A stretch of 64,000 nt of DNA from Burkholderia sp. BCC1644 (GTDB lineage Bacteria > Pseudomonadota > Gammaproteobacteria > Burkholderiales > Burkholderiaceae): positions 558,001-622,000 of the forward strand of contig NZ_CADFEI010000002.1 in NCBI RefSeq assembly GCF_902833225.1. Reading direction: 5' to 3'. The position numbers and the translations under genes are program-made. Below the pieces are notes generated by a model that was not told the DNA's origin, did no database searches, and saw only the letters and a program-made list of their open reading frames with translations. Positions 36,632-45,784 of this stretch are shown piece after piece (the stretch's first letter is position 1; every line of letters starts with the position of its first letter).

Positions 36632-37153
36632 TCACCCCGCCTGCACGGCCAGCGGATGCGCGAGCCGGTGGAACGCGCGGCCGAAGTAGATCAGCCCGTC
36701 GGCCGCCGCATGCAGCGCGATATGGTCGACCTCGACGAACATCACCGAATGCGAGCCGACCGTCTTGCTGTCGATGATGCGCCCTTCGAGGCTGACGTTC
36801 GCGTCGGCCAGCACCGGGACGCCGGTTTTCCCGTCCCGCCAGCGCGCATCGTCGAAACGCGTGTCGCCCGGCGCCATGCCGGCGAACGCCCTCGCGACCT
36901 CCTGGCACGCGGACGGCAACAGGTTGATCGCGACGCGCCCGTTGCCGTGCATGATGTCGTGCGCACGGCTGCCGCGGTTGACGCACACCAGCATCGTCGG
37001 CGGCGTGTCGGTCACCGAGCAGACCGCGCTCGCGGTGATGCCCCAGCGGCCGTGCGTGCCGTCGGTGGTAATGACGTTGACGCCGGCCGGCAGGCGCGAC
37101 ATCGCCTCGCGAAAGTCCTGGCGCATGTCGTCGTGGATCGTTGCATCGTTCAT
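36632..37153 (-). CDS. Flavin reductase, IacG paralogue
   Basis: 173 residues of the HpaC/flavin reductase-like FMN-binding family: GVNVITTDG, GITASAVCSVTDTPP, and GSHSVMFVEV. It supplies reduced flavin to the adjacent flavin monooxygenase (37192). Roughly half its residues match the second flavin reductase at 49342. ATG with CAGGAGCTTGAG. Placed 38 bp after the monooxygenase. Confidence 0.87.
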   Translation of the reverse strand: MNDATIHDDMRQDFREAMSRLPAGVNVITTDGTHGRWGITASAVCSVTDTPPTMLVCVNRGSRAHDIMHGNGRVAINLLPSACQEVARAFAGMAPGDTRFDDARWRDGKTGVPVLADANVSLEGRIIDSKTVGSHSVMFVEVDHIALHAAADGLIYFGRAFHRLAHPLAVQAG

Positions 37154-37191
37154 CTCAAGCTCCTGCTGCGAAGAATCGGCGCGATCGCCGG

Positions 37192-38385
37192 TCACGGATA
37201 CGGCGTCACGGGTGCGATGCCGGCGAACACGGCGCCGGAGCCGTCATAGGTCGCCTCGCCGAGAAACGCGTGCTGCGTGACGACGATCGAATCGCGCACC
37301 AGTTGCTGCAGCCGGTTCTCGCGATAGATCGCGGCCGTGCCCGCGAGCTGGTACGCCTGCATCACGACCTTCGCGCACACCTGCGCCGCGTGCGTCGCGC
37401 TCAGCCGCAGCAGGTTGGCCTGTTGCGGCGACACCGGACGGCCGGCGGCCAGCGACGCCCACGCGGCTTCCGCCGTCTCGTAGAAAAACGCGCGCGCGCT
37501 GCGCCAGTCGGCCTCGGCCTTCGCGAGGCCCTCGCGGTAGTACGGACGATCGGCGAGACGCGGCGCACCGGTCGTCGTCTTCGTCGCGCCCGACATGGCG
37601 GTGAGCAGGTCGAGCGCGGCGCGCGCGATGCCGACGTTGACCGCCGCATGCACCTGCGCCTGGTAAGCGACCGCCGGATAGCGGTACAGCGGCTCGTCGA
37701 CGGTCGGCTCGCCGCCGCGCACGAAGGTCCAGGCTTCGTCGACGAACCGGTCGTTCAGCGCGAGATCGTGACTGCCGGTGCCCTGCATGCCGACGACACG
37801 CCAGTTCTCGACGATCTCGACGTCGTCGGCGCGAAACACGGCCGTGAACGGCTTGCCCGGCGCCCCGCCGTCGGCAGGCGCACCGCCGATGCCGACGCCG
37901 ATCCAGTCCGCGCCCTTGCAGCCGCTCGCGAAGCGCCAGCGCCCAGTCACGCGGTAGCCGCCCGGCGCGCGCTGCGCCGGCTGCAGCGGGTACAGACCAC
38001 CGGCGAACACCTGGTCGGGACCGTCCGCATAGATCATGCGTTGCGTGTCGAGCGGCAGCGCGGCGAGGTAGGTATTGGCCGAACCGAATGCCGCGACCCA
38101 CGCGGCCGACCCGTCGGCGACCGCGATCCGTTCGAGCATCGCGAGGAACACGTGCGGCGGCAGCGCGTCGCCGCCGAAGCGGCCCGGCGTGCCGGCGCGG
38201 AAGATGCCCGCGCGCTTCATCATCGCGATCACGTCGCGCGGCACGTGCGACAGCCGGTCGAACTCGTCGCGCCTGCGTTCGACTTCGGCGATCACCGCCT
38301 CGAGAGGCAGCGGCGAGCGGTCGGCCGGTTGCGGTGACGCGGGCGCGTCGGGCACGACGGCACGAATGGTGGAATTGGCTTGCAT
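37192..38385 (-). CDS. Acyl-CoA-dehydrogenase-fold flavin monooxygenase, IacA paralogue
   Basis: 397 residues, the same length as iacA at 44092 and by eye about two-thirds to three-quarters identical (EFDRLSHVPRDVIA, GSAAWVA, GPDQVFAGGL, FASGCKGADW, MQGTGSHDL shared). Fold is the group D flavin monooxygenase type that uses free reduced flavin. With the reductase at 36632 it forms a second monooxygenase pair. It may hydroxylate IAA too, or a related indolic acid. ATG after AGGAAGTCACC. Confidence 0.87.
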   Translation of the reverse strand: MQANSTIRAVVPDAPASPQPADRSPLPLEAVIAEVERRRDEFDRLSHVPRDVIAMMKRAGIFRAGTPGRFGGDALPPHVFLAMLERIAVADGSAAWVAAFGSANTYLAALPLDTQRMIYADGPDQVFAGGLYPLQPAQRAPGGYRVTGRWRFASGCKGADWIGVGIGGAPADGGAPGKPFTAVFRADDVEIVENWRVVGMQGTGSHDLALNDRFVDEAWTFVRGGEPTVDEPLYRYPAVAYQAQVHAAVNVGIARAALDLLTAMSGATKTTTGAPRLADRPYYREGLAKAEADWRSARAFFYETAEAAWASLAAGRPVSPQQANLLRLSATHAAQVCAKVVMQAYQLAGTAAIYRENRLQQLVRDSIVVTQHAFLGEATYDGSGAVFAGIAPVTPYP

Positions 38386-38434
38386 GGTGACTTCCTGAAA
38401 GGGCGAAGGGTCTGGACGAAAGGCGTGGCGACGG

Positions 38435-39769
38435 TCAGCGCGAGCGGGCTGCATCGCGCATCGCCTTCGGGTGGGTTTCCGGCGCGATGCAGGTCGCGAC
38501 GACCGTGATCGCACCGAGGATCACGAGATAGATGACGATCGGCGTCGCGCTGCGGTAATGCGCAAGCAGCGCGGTCGCGATCACCGGCGACAGCCCGCCG
38601 CCGAGCACCGACGCCATTTCGCGGCCGATGCCGAGCCCCGAGAAGCGCAGGTGCACGGGCAGCAGTTCGCTGATGAACGCCGGCTGCGCACCTTCGAGGA
38701 TGCCGATCGCGACGCTGTTCGCCAGGATCAGCGCGACGATCACGTGCGAGAAGCGGCCGGACTGCAGCAGCGTGAAATACGGATACGCGATCAGCACGAC
38801 GGCGACGGCGCCGAGCAGGTAGACCGGCTTGCGGCCGACCCGATCGGTCAGGCGGCCCGCGAACAGCGTCACCGGAATCATCAGCAGCATCGAGATCACG
38901 AGCCCGCTCAGCAGCCACGAAGCATCGAGGCCGATGAACTTCCCGTATGCGAGCGAGAATGCGAAGAACAGATACGACACCGCGCCTTCGCCGAACCGCA
39001 GCCCGAACACCGTCAGCACCTCGCGCGGGCATTCGCGCAATACGTCGACGAGCGGCGTCGCGCTGGACTTCCGCGTCGAACGCGCTTCGGCGAATTCCGC
39101 GCTTTCGCCGACCGAGCGGCGCATCCACAGGCCGAACCCGACCAGCACGATGCTCGCGAGGAACGGGATGCGCCAACCCCAGCGCTCGATGTCGGCGGCC
39201 GGCAACTGCTGCACGAGCAGGAACGCGGCGGTCGACAACACGAAGCCGAACGCCGCGCCGCACGGACTCCACGCGGCCAGCGCGCCGCGCCGCCCGGCCG
39301 GCGCGTTCTCGTGAATCAGCAGGATGCTGCCGCTCCATTCTCCGCCGGCGGCGAGCCCCTGCAGCACGCGCAGCAAGACGAGCGCGACCGGTGCAGCGAT
39401 GCCGATCTCTCGATAGGTCGGCAACAGCCCCATCCCGACCGTCGCCGCGCCCATCGTCAACATCGTCAGCATCATCACGGTCTTGCGGCCGTAACGATCG
39501 CCGATGTGCCCGCACAGCAGGCCGCCGATCGGGCGCGCGACGAAGCCGACCGTGAAGCCGCCGAACGCCGCGATCGTGCCGGTCAGCGGATCGCTGCCGA
39601 CCGGAAAGAACAGCTTGCCGAACAGCAGCGCGGCGGCCGTCCCGTACAGGAAGAAGTCGTACCATTCGAGTGCCTGCCCGAGCACGGCCGTGGTGACCGC
39701 GCGTCGAACCGAATTCGTGCCGCGGGAAGCGGGCAACGCAACCGCAGACAGGGGCGCCGGTGAGTTCAT
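38435..39769 (-). CDS. MFS transporter, MHS type, in iac locus
   Basis: 444 residues, twelve or so membrane segments with LGQALEWYDFFLYGTAAALLFG, GHIGDRYGRK and AAGGEWSGS motifs. Member of the metabolite:H+ symporter group. It is the first gene of the run to 35915 and shares the 322-bp divergent gap with iacC. Likely imports IAA or an intermediate such as dioxindole-3-acetate. Confidence 0.87.
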   Translation of the reverse strand: MNSPAPLSAVALPASRGTNSVRRAVTTAVLGQALEWYDFFLYGTAAALLFGKLFFPVGSDPLTGTIAAFGGFTVGFVARPIGGLLCGHIGDRYGRKTVMMLTMLTMGAATVGMGLLPTYREIGIAAPVALVLLRVLQGLAAGGEWSGSILLIHENAPAGRRGALAAWSPCGAAFGFVLSTAAFLLVQQLPAADIERWGWRIPFLASIVLVGFGLWMRRSVGESAEFAEARSTRKSSATPLVDVLRECPREVLTVFGLRFGEGAVSYLFFAFSLAYGKFIGLDASWLLSGLVISMLLMIPVTLFAGRLTDRVGRKPVYLLGAVAVVLIAYPYFTLLQSGRFSHVIVALILANSVAIGILEGAQPAFISELLPVHLRFSGLGIGREMASVLGGGLSPVIATALLAHYRSATPIVIYLVILGAITVVATCIAPETHPKAMRDAARSR

Positions 39770-40091
39770 GTGGAGTCCGAATAGAGTCAGTTGTCCTGCC
39801 GGTCCGTCATCCGGCGGCAGGTCCGCGATCGAATCTGTTCACTGCGTCCGACCACGATAAGAGCGCAGCCGGACCCGGTCAAATTCCCGCCAAAAATGCC
39901 GCCCATGAATCGCATGCATGGTCGCGACGCATCGCGAGTCGCCCGCCTAATTATTCATCCGGCTTATTTGACTGCATTTTTTAGATCAATTTGACGGATG
40001 GAATCACGACGACGAAACTGGTCCCGCTATCCGCACGAGGTCCGCCCGACCGGGCCTTGCGCTTCCTCGCGACTCTTTCCCCACGACGACG
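39770..40091. promoter_or_regulatory. Divergent MFS/iacC promoter region with ATCAATTTGACG
   Basis: 322 bp without a gene. AT-rich near 39945-40000. ATCAATTTGACG at 39985-39996 is the exact 12-mer also found, inverted, before the LysR gene (34859-34870). It lies about 96 bp upstream of the iacC ATG. A likely activator site for the iacCD-tautomerase genes. Confidence 0.5.
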
Positions 40092-41375
40092 ATGAGCGAC
40101 ATTTCCTACCAGACGATCGACACCAGCGCGTTGCACGGTCTCGCGCAACCCGACCGCATCGCACCGGCGATGTATCACGATCCCGCGCTGTTCGAAGCCG
40201 AGCTCGACCGCATCTTCTACCGCACCTGGATCTGGGTCGCGCACGAAAGCGAGCTGCCGAACCCGGGCGACTTCATCACGACGACGATCGGCCGCCAGCC
40301 GGTGATCGTCGTGCGCGACAAGACCGGCGAGATCAACGTGCTGCAGAACCGCTGCCGCCATCGCGGCGCGACCGTGTGCGAATCGCACAAGGGCAACGCG
40401 AAGGGTTTCACGTGCCCGTATCACAGCTGGTCGTACGCGCTCGACGGCACGCTGCGCGCGCTGCCGTACGGCGACGGCTACGAAGGCGTGTGCGAGAAAG
40501 GCGACCTGCCGCTCGTGAAGCTGCGCGTCGGCGTGTACCAGGGCCTGATCTTCGCGAGCTTCAACGACGCGATCGAATCGCTCGAGGATTTCCTCGGCGG
40601 CGCAAAGCCGTGGATCGACCTGTTCATGAAGCAGGGCGCCGGTTACCCGATCAAGGCGAACGGCGAGCACAAGTTCAAGTTCAAGGGCAACTGGAAGATC
40701 CAGCTCGAGAACACGACCGACCTCTACCACTTCCCGGTCGTGCACAAGTCGTGGATGAAGTCGATCGACGACGAGACGGCTGCCGCGATCACGAGCTTCA
40801 TGACGAGCGAGGACGCGTTCTGCCGCGGGCTCGGCAACGGCCACAGCCTCGCGGTGCTGATGCCCGAGCTGATCGACCTCGACGAAGACGACGGCGCGCC
40901 GCTGCCCGAGCGCTTCGCGCCGCTCGCGGCAAAGCTCGCCGAGCGCCATTCGCCGGAAGAAGTGCGCCGCATCGTGCGCTCGCTGATGGGCGTCGGCTTC
41001 AACCTGAACCTGTTCCCGAACCTCGCGCTGTCGATGGCGTTCTTCCGCGTGTTGCGGCCGATCTCGGCGAACGAAACCGAGATCCGCCACGTCGCGCTCG
41101 CGATGGACGGCGGCCCCGACGAAGCGAACCGCGAGCGGCTGCGCATCCACGAGCATTTCCAGGGCCCGTTCGGCTTCGGCAGCCCCGACGACGCGGAAGC
41201 GTGGGAACGCGTGCAACGCGGCGCGCATGCGGGCCCCGACGTGCCGATCCTCGTGAACCGCGGGCTGAACCGCGAGACGACCGCCGCGAACGGCGAAAAG
41301 ACCGCCCATGCGACCGACGAGACCGGCATGCGCGAGGCCTACCAGCAATGGCGCAAGATGATGGAGCAACAATAA
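40092..41375 (+). CDS. iacC: IacC, Rieske dioxygenase large subunit
   Basis: 427 residues. N-terminal Rieske [2Fe-2S] site with Cys88, His90, Cys108 and His111; catalytic mononuclear iron ligands Asp210, His213 and His218 in NTTDLYHFPVVH. This is the alpha subunit of an aromatic-ring-hydroxylating oxygenase. In the iac pathway the IacCDF system converts dioxindole-3-acetate-derived material towards catechol. One-base overlap with iacD. Confidence 0.9.
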   Translation: MSDISYQTIDTSALHGLAQPDRIAPAMYHDPALFEAELDRIFYRTWIWVAHESELPNPGDFITTTIGRQPVIVVRDKTGEINVLQNRCRHRGATVCESHKGNAKGFTCPYHSWSYALDGTLRALPYGDGYEGVCEKGDLPLVKLRVGVYQGLIFASFNDAIESLEDFLGGAKPWIDLFMKQGAGYPIKANGEHKFKFKGNWKIQLENTTDLYHFPVVHKSWMKSIDDETAAAITSFMTSEDAFCRGLGNGHSLAVLMPELIDLDEDDGAPLPERFAPLAAKLAERHSPEEVRRIVRSLMGVGFNLNLFPNLALSMAFFRVLRPISANETEIRHVALAMDGGPDEANRERLRIHEHFQGPFGFGSPDDAEAWERVQRGAHAGPDVPILVNRGLNRETTAANGEKTAHATDETGMREAYQQWRKMMEQQ

Positions 41376-41875
41376 TGGACGACCGCAACGCCCTCTTTTC
41401 CGAGCAGACCTTCGCCCGCGCGGTCGAATTCGTGTGGCGCGAGGCCGAGATGCTCGACCGCCGCGACTATCGCGCCTGGCTCGACCTGTGGGATCCGGCC
41501 GGCCATTACGTGGTGCCGATCGATCCCGACACGACCGATTTCGCGGCGACGCTGAACTACGTGTTCGACGACCAGGACATGCGCGAGAAGCGCGTGCAGC
41601 GGATGGTGTCCGGCTACTCGGCATCGGCGGCCGACGCGGCGCGCACCGTGCGCACCGTGTCGCGCTTCACGCTGGAAAGCGGCAGCGCCGACACCGTCGA
41701 GCTGAAATCGGCGCAGGTCGTCGTCGCGTACAAGCGCGGCGTCGCGACGCTGTTCGCGGCCGACGTCACGCACAAGCTGCACGTCGATGCCGAAGGCGAG
41801 ATGCGGATCGCCGGGAAGGTCGTGCGCCTGATCGACTCGACCGAAGCACTCAGCGCGATCGGCTTCCTGCTGTAA
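41375..41875 (+). CDS. iacD: IacD, dioxygenase small subunit
   Basis: 166 residues of the ring-hydroxylating beta-subunit (NTF2-like cone) family, with WLDLWDPAGHYVVPIDPD near residue 34-51 and the central RVQRMVSGYSAS. It has a structural role in the alpha3beta3 oxygenase. The ATG shares its first base with the iacC stop, so stoichiometry is probably set by coupling. Confidence 0.9.
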   Translation: MDDRNALFSEQTFARAVEFVWREAEMLDRRDYRAWLDLWDPAGHYVVPIDPDTTDFAATLNYVFDDQDMREKRVQRMVSGYSASAADAARTVRTVSRFTLESGSADTVELKSAQVVVAYKRGVATLFAADVTHKLHVDAEGEMRIAGKVVRLIDSTEALSAIGFLL

Positions 41876-41940
41876 GCCGTGGCCGGTTCGCCTCTGCACG
41901 CGCAAAGGTGAACCGGCAACCTTCACCTTTGCGGACCACC

Positions 41941-42327
41941 ATGCCCACACTCGAGGTTTTCCTGCCGGCCGGCCATGACGACGCGCGCAAGGCCGAGCTG
42001 ATCGCACGGCTGACCGGTGCAACCGTCGACGCGATCGGCGCACCGGTCGAATCCGTACGCGTGCTGCTCACCGAACTGCCCGCGACGCATATCGGCCTCG
42101 GCGGCCGCAGCGCCGCCGACGGCGCGCCGCCGTCGCTGCCGGTGATCGTCGCGATCCTGATCGCCGGCCGCACCGACGAACAGAAGCGCGCGCTGATCGC
42201 CGCGTTGTCCGATGCGGGCGCGAACGTGCTCGATGCACCGCTGCAGGCCACGCGCGTGATCATCAAGGACATTCCGAATACCGACTTCGGCATCGGCGGC
42301 CGGACCGCGCGGGCGCTGGGGCGCTGA
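41941..42327 (+). CDS. Tandem two-domain 4-oxalocrotonate tautomerase-like protein
   Basis: 128 residues formed of two fused 4-OT-type halves. Pro2 becomes the N-terminal catalytic proline after Met removal; the second half starts near SLPVIVAILIAG (Pro67 internal, so not a free amine). Both halves end in a shared sequence, THIGLGGRSA and TDFGIGGRTA. A tautomerase-superfamily gene takes part in dioxindole-3-acetate removal in the P. phytofirmans iac pathway, and this is its positional counterpart, 65 bp after iacD. Function assigned by context. Confidence 0.82.
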   Translation: MPTLEVFLPAGHDDARKAELIARLTGATVDAIGAPVESVRVLLTELPATHIGLGGRSAADGAPPSLPVIVAILIAGRTDEQKRALIAALSDAGANVLDAPLQATRVIIKDIPNTDFGIGGRTARALGR

Positions 42328-42371
42328 TCGTGCGCCGCGTGCCGCTGCCCGGCCGTGACGCGACGCAGCGG

Positions 42372-43850
42372 CTACGCGTGCGTGCCGGCGAGCGGCAACG
42401 TCACGCGGCAGTCGAGCCCGCCGCCGTCGGCCGGGCTCGCCGCGATCCGCCCGCCGTGACGCGTGACGATGCTCTTGCACAGCGACAACCCGATGCCGTT
42501 GCCGCCGGCCTTCGACGACGAGAATCCGTCGAACAGCCGGTCGTGCGCACCGTCGGCAATGCCCGGACCGTTGTCGATCGCACGCAGCTCCGCCAGCCCG
42601 GCGAGCTCTGCCGTACCGAGCGTCAGCGTGCGCGGCGTGCGCTCGCAACTGGCGAACGCCTCGATCGCATTGAACGCGAGATTCAGGATCACCTGCCCGA
42701 TCAGCACGCGCTCGCAGCGGATCGGCAGCGGTGTACCGGCCTGCACGATCGCGACCGTCACGCCGGCCTCCTTCGCGCGCAACTCGATGAAGTAGGCGAC
42801 ATCGGCAAGGATGTCGCGCAGGTCGGCAACCGCGACGACCGGTTCGCGCTTCACGATGAATTCGCGCACGCTCTTGATGATCAGCGCCGCATGCTCGGCC
42901 TGCCGGTCGGCGCTGCGCAGCCCCCAGATCGCGTCGTCGACGGCGCCGCGCCCGTTCAGCCGCTGCACCGCCCCTTCGATGAAGTTGCGCACGGCCGCGA
43001 GCGGCTGGCTCAGCTCGTGCGCGATCACGCTCGCCATCTCGCCCATCGCGTTGTAGCGGCCCGCGTGTTCGAGCAGGCGCGCTTCGGCGCGGCGTGCGTC
43101 CTCGATCGCGACTTCGTCGCTCACGTCGCGGAACTGCACGAGCAGCCCGTCGAGATCGCCTTCGATCTCGACCTGCCGGCACAGGATGCGCAGCCAGCAC
43201 GACGAGCCGTCGCGCCGCACGATCCGGTAGCGCTGCGGCGCGGACGGGTACGCCGACGGCGCATCGCGCAGTTGTGCGACAAGGCGGTCGCGATCGCTCT
43301 CGGAGCAGTAGTCGAGCACCTCGCCGAGCGGTTCGTCGGCTGCGAGCCCGAGCACGCGGCGCCCCGACTCGCTGATGAACTGCACGCCGCCGTGCGGCGT
43401 CACGACCGCGATGCCTTCGTCGAGATCCTGCATGAATTCGCGCAGCCGCGCCTCGTAGCGGCGCAGCTGCTGGCGGACCGCCTCTTCCGCGCTGATGTCG
43501 CGGAACTGCACCATCACGACGTCGCGCCCGCGCAGCGGCACGTAGGTCGCGGTAGCCTCGGACAGCATGTCGACGCCCGTCCGCGATCGATAGCACCATT
43601 CGTACACCTGCGGCCCGTCGACGAGCGCGCGATCCCATGCGCTCACCGCGATCTCGCGCTGGTATTTCGGCTCGGGACGCGTCATGTCCGGCGCCTTCAG
43701 CGGCAGCAGTTCCTCGACGGAAAAGCCGAGCGCGATGCACGCGGCGCGATTCGCCCACACGATCGCCTTCGTCTGCGCGTCGTGCAGCAGCACGCAGGTC
43801 GTCAGCGCGTCGAGCAGCCGGTGGAAATCGTCTTCGTCGGGGAAACTCAT
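42372..43850 (-). CDS. PAS-PAS sensor histidine kinase (FixL-like) of iac locus
   Basis: 492 residues without membrane segments: PAS at about 10-120, PAS at about 132-245, a DHp helix with His278 (IAHELSQPLAAV), then an HATPase_c with the N box NLAFNAIEA and G boxes DNGPGIAD and GGNGIGLSLCKS. A cytosolic sensor fits a cytoplasmic ligand. With the response regulator at 48353 it makes the two-component system expected to respond to IAA in Burkholderia-type iac loci. Divergent from iacA. An ATG 8 codons in from 43925 is an alternative start. Confidence 0.85.
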   Translation of the reverse strand: MSFPDEDDFHRLLDALTTCVLLHDAQTKAIVWANRAACIALGFSVEELLPLKAPDMTRPEPKYQREIAVSAWDRALVDGPQVYEWCYRSRTGVDMLSEATATYVPLRGRDVVMVQFRDISAEEAVRQQLRRYEARLREFMQDLDEGIAVVTPHGGVQFISESGRRVLGLAADEPLGEVLDYCSESDRDRLVAQLRDAPSAYPSAPQRYRIVRRDGSSCWLRILCRQVEIEGDLDGLLVQFRDVSDEVAIEDARRAEARLLEHAGRYNAMGEMASVIAHELSQPLAAVRNFIEGAVQRLNGRGAVDDAIWGLRSADRQAEHAALIIKSVREFIVKREPVVAVADLRDILADVAYFIELRAKEAGVTVAIVQAGTPLPIRCERVLIGQVILNLAFNAIEAFASCERTPRTLTLGTAELAGLAELRAIDNGPGIADGAHDRLFDGFSSSKAGGNGIGLSLCKSIVTRHGGRIAASPADGGGLDCRVTLPLAGTHA

Positions 43851-43974
43851 GATCGGATCGGGATGAAGGCGCGCGGCGTCGCGCGGCCGGAAACCCAACA
43901 TAGCACCGGCGCGCGCCGGTCGCATCTGAAGATTTCTTTAGGCCGGCACGGAACCTCACCAGTCGCGCGGCCCA

Positions 43975-43992
43975 ACGCACCAATTGCTGCGT
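43975..43992. promoter_or_regulatory. Dyad upstream of iacA
   Basis: 18-bp near-perfect palindrome ACGCAc-CAATTG-cTGCGT in the 241-bp gap between the kinase gene and iacA, about 100 bp before the iacA start. Position suits an activator or response-regulator site. Only the centre-flanking pair breaks symmetry. Confidence 0.4.
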
Positions 43993-44091
43993 GTTTTCGG
44001 CGTTTCTAGACTGGTTGCATCGTCGTGTTGCCACCCAGAACAGCACGCATGCCGCCCCGCATCCGAACCCTTATCCGCCCAGGAGACAACC

Positions 44092-45285
44092 ATGCCGCAA
44101 GCCGCCCTCGCGATCGAACCCGCGCCGTCCTCCCAGCCCGTGGCAGGCGCCGCTGCCGCGCAGTTGTCGCCGCTCGACGCGGTGATCGAAACCGTCGCCG
44201 CGCGCCGCGAGGAATTCGACCGCCTGTCGCATGTGCCGCGCGACGTGATCGCGCTGTTCAAGCAGGCCGGCATCTATCGCGCGGGCACGCCGCGCCGCTT
44301 CGGCGGCGATGCGCTCGCGCCGACCGCGTTCCTCGACATGATCGAACGGATCGCGACCGCCGACGGCTCGGCTGCGTGGGTCGCGAGCTTCGGCTCCGCG
44401 AACGTCTATCTCGCCGCGCTGCCGCTCGAGACCCAGGCCGAGCTGTACGCGAGCGGCCCCGACCAGGTGTTCGCGGGCGGCCTGTTTCCGGTGCAGCCGG
44501 CGCAGGCCGCGCCGGGTGGCTGGCGCGTGAACGGCACGTGGAAATTCGCGAGCGGCTGCAAGGGCGCCGACTGGCTCGGCGTCGGCATCGCCGTGCCGGG
44601 CGCGCAGGACGCTGCACCGAACAAGCCGCGCACGGCCGTGTTCCGCGCGGCCGACGTCGAGATCGTCGAGAACTGGAGCGTGGTCGGCATGCAGGGCACC
44701 GGCAGCCATGACCTGCGCGTGAACGACCGCTTCGTGCCCGAAGCGTGGACCTTCGTGCGCGGCGGCGAACCGACCGTCGACGAACCGCTGTACCGCTACC
44801 CGACCGTCGCGTATGCAGCGCAGGTGCTGGCCGTCGTGAATCTCGGCCTCGCGCGCGCCGCGCTCGACGTCGTGAACCGGATGTCCGGTGGCCGGCAGAC
44901 GACGACCGGCGCGCCGCGTCTCGCCGATCGCGCGTACTACCGCATCGAGCTCGCGAAGGCCGAGGCGCAACTGCGCTCGGCGCGCGCGTTCTTCTACGAT
45001 GCGACCGACGCCGTATGGCAATCGATCCTCGCCGGCAACCCGGTGACGCCCGACCAGGTCAGCCTGCTGCGGCTCGCGGCGACGCAGATCGCGCGCGAAG
45101 GCGCGAGCGTCGTCGAACGCGCGTACCGCCTCGGCGGCACGGCGGCGATCTATCGCACGCATCCGCTGCAGCGGCTGCTGCGCGACGCGATGGTCGTCAC
45201 GCAGCACGCGTTTCTCGGCGAGGGCAACTTCGACGGCGCCGGCGCGGTGTTCACCGGCGTGACGCCGTTTCCCGGCTATCTGTAA
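44092..45285 (+). CDS. iacA: IacA, IAA flavin monooxygenase
   Basis: 397 residues, acyl-CoA-dehydrogenase fold of group D monooxygenases (like HsaA or DszC). IacA adds oxygen to the indole ring of IAA at the first step, with reduced flavin from IacG. ATG with AGGAGACAACC. First gene of the iacA-B-I-H-E run. A close paralogue is at 37192. Confidence 0.9.
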   Translation: MPQAALAIEPAPSSQPVAGAAAAQLSPLDAVIETVAARREEFDRLSHVPRDVIALFKQAGIYRAGTPRRFGGDALAPTAFLDMIERIATADGSAAWVASFGSANVYLAALPLETQAELYASGPDQVFAGGLFPVQPAQAAPGGWRVNGTWKFASGCKGADWLGVGIAVPGAQDAAPNKPRTAVFRAADVEIVENWSVVGMQGTGSHDLRVNDRFVPEAWTFVRGGEPTVDEPLYRYPTVAYAAQVLAVVNLGLARAALDVVNRMSGGRQTTTGAPRLADRAYYRIELAKAEAQLRSARAFFYDATDAVWQSILAGNPVTPDQVSLLRLAATQIAREGASVVERAYRLGGTAAIYRTHPLQRLLRDAMVVTQHAFLGEGNFDGAGAVFTGVTPFPGYL

Positions 45286-45398
45286 CCCGCGTCGACCGAA
45301 TTGTTTTTCAACGCGCATGACGCCGATGCCGATGCCGATGCCGAACCACCGTCGCCGGCCGGTTCATGCGCCTGACCCTTTCCCCTGGAGAACCTGAT

Positions 45399-45776
45399 AT
45401 GTCCGACTCGAATCCGCTGCCGCTGCGCGTCCTGTTCTGCTGCGGCGTGTCGCAGAACTTCTTCGACCTGCCGCGCGAGAAGATCAGCGAAGTGTGGCAG
45501 GCGTACGGCGCGATGCTCGCGGCCGTCGAGGCGATGCCCGGCGTGCGCGTGCTCGGCGTGATGGACGACGACCGCCTCGTGGTCGGCCAGGCCGACGGCG
45601 CGCCGTGGACGTTCTACATCATGGCCGACGTCGCCGATTTCGACACGACGGTCGCCGTGTGCAACCTGTACCGCACGACGCCGGTCGGCGAATACAACCT
45701 GTGGCGCTACGGCAAGATCGAAGCACGCGTCGGCCGCGCGCTGACCGTGCCGCCGGCCGCGAAGCCCGCAGCGTGA
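45399..45776 (+). CDS. iacB: IacB, small protein of the iac operon
   Basis: 125 residues, no recognised catalytic motif. The fold is probably a ferredoxin-like dimeric barrel: FCCGVSQNFFDLPREKISEVWQ, VMDDDRLVVGQADG, then YRTTPVGEYNLWRYGKIEARVG. Size and position directly after iacA match IacB, whose biochemical role is not established. ATG after GGAGAACCTGAT. Its two adjacent Cys (FCC) are notable. Confidence 0.78.
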   Translation: MSDSNPLPLRVLFCCGVSQNFFDLPREKISEVWQAYGAMLAAVEAMPGVRVLGVMDDDRLVVGQADGAPWTFYIMADVADFDTTVAVCNLYRTTPVGEYNLWRYGKIEARVGRALTVPPAAKPAA

Positions 45777-45784
45777 GGCACGCG

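Noticed and set aside
42330..44009. Plus-strand frame of 559 codons at the histidine kinase
   Set aside because: Opposite to a full PAS-PAS-HisKA-HATPase protein with all motifs; the plus-strand product has no such order.
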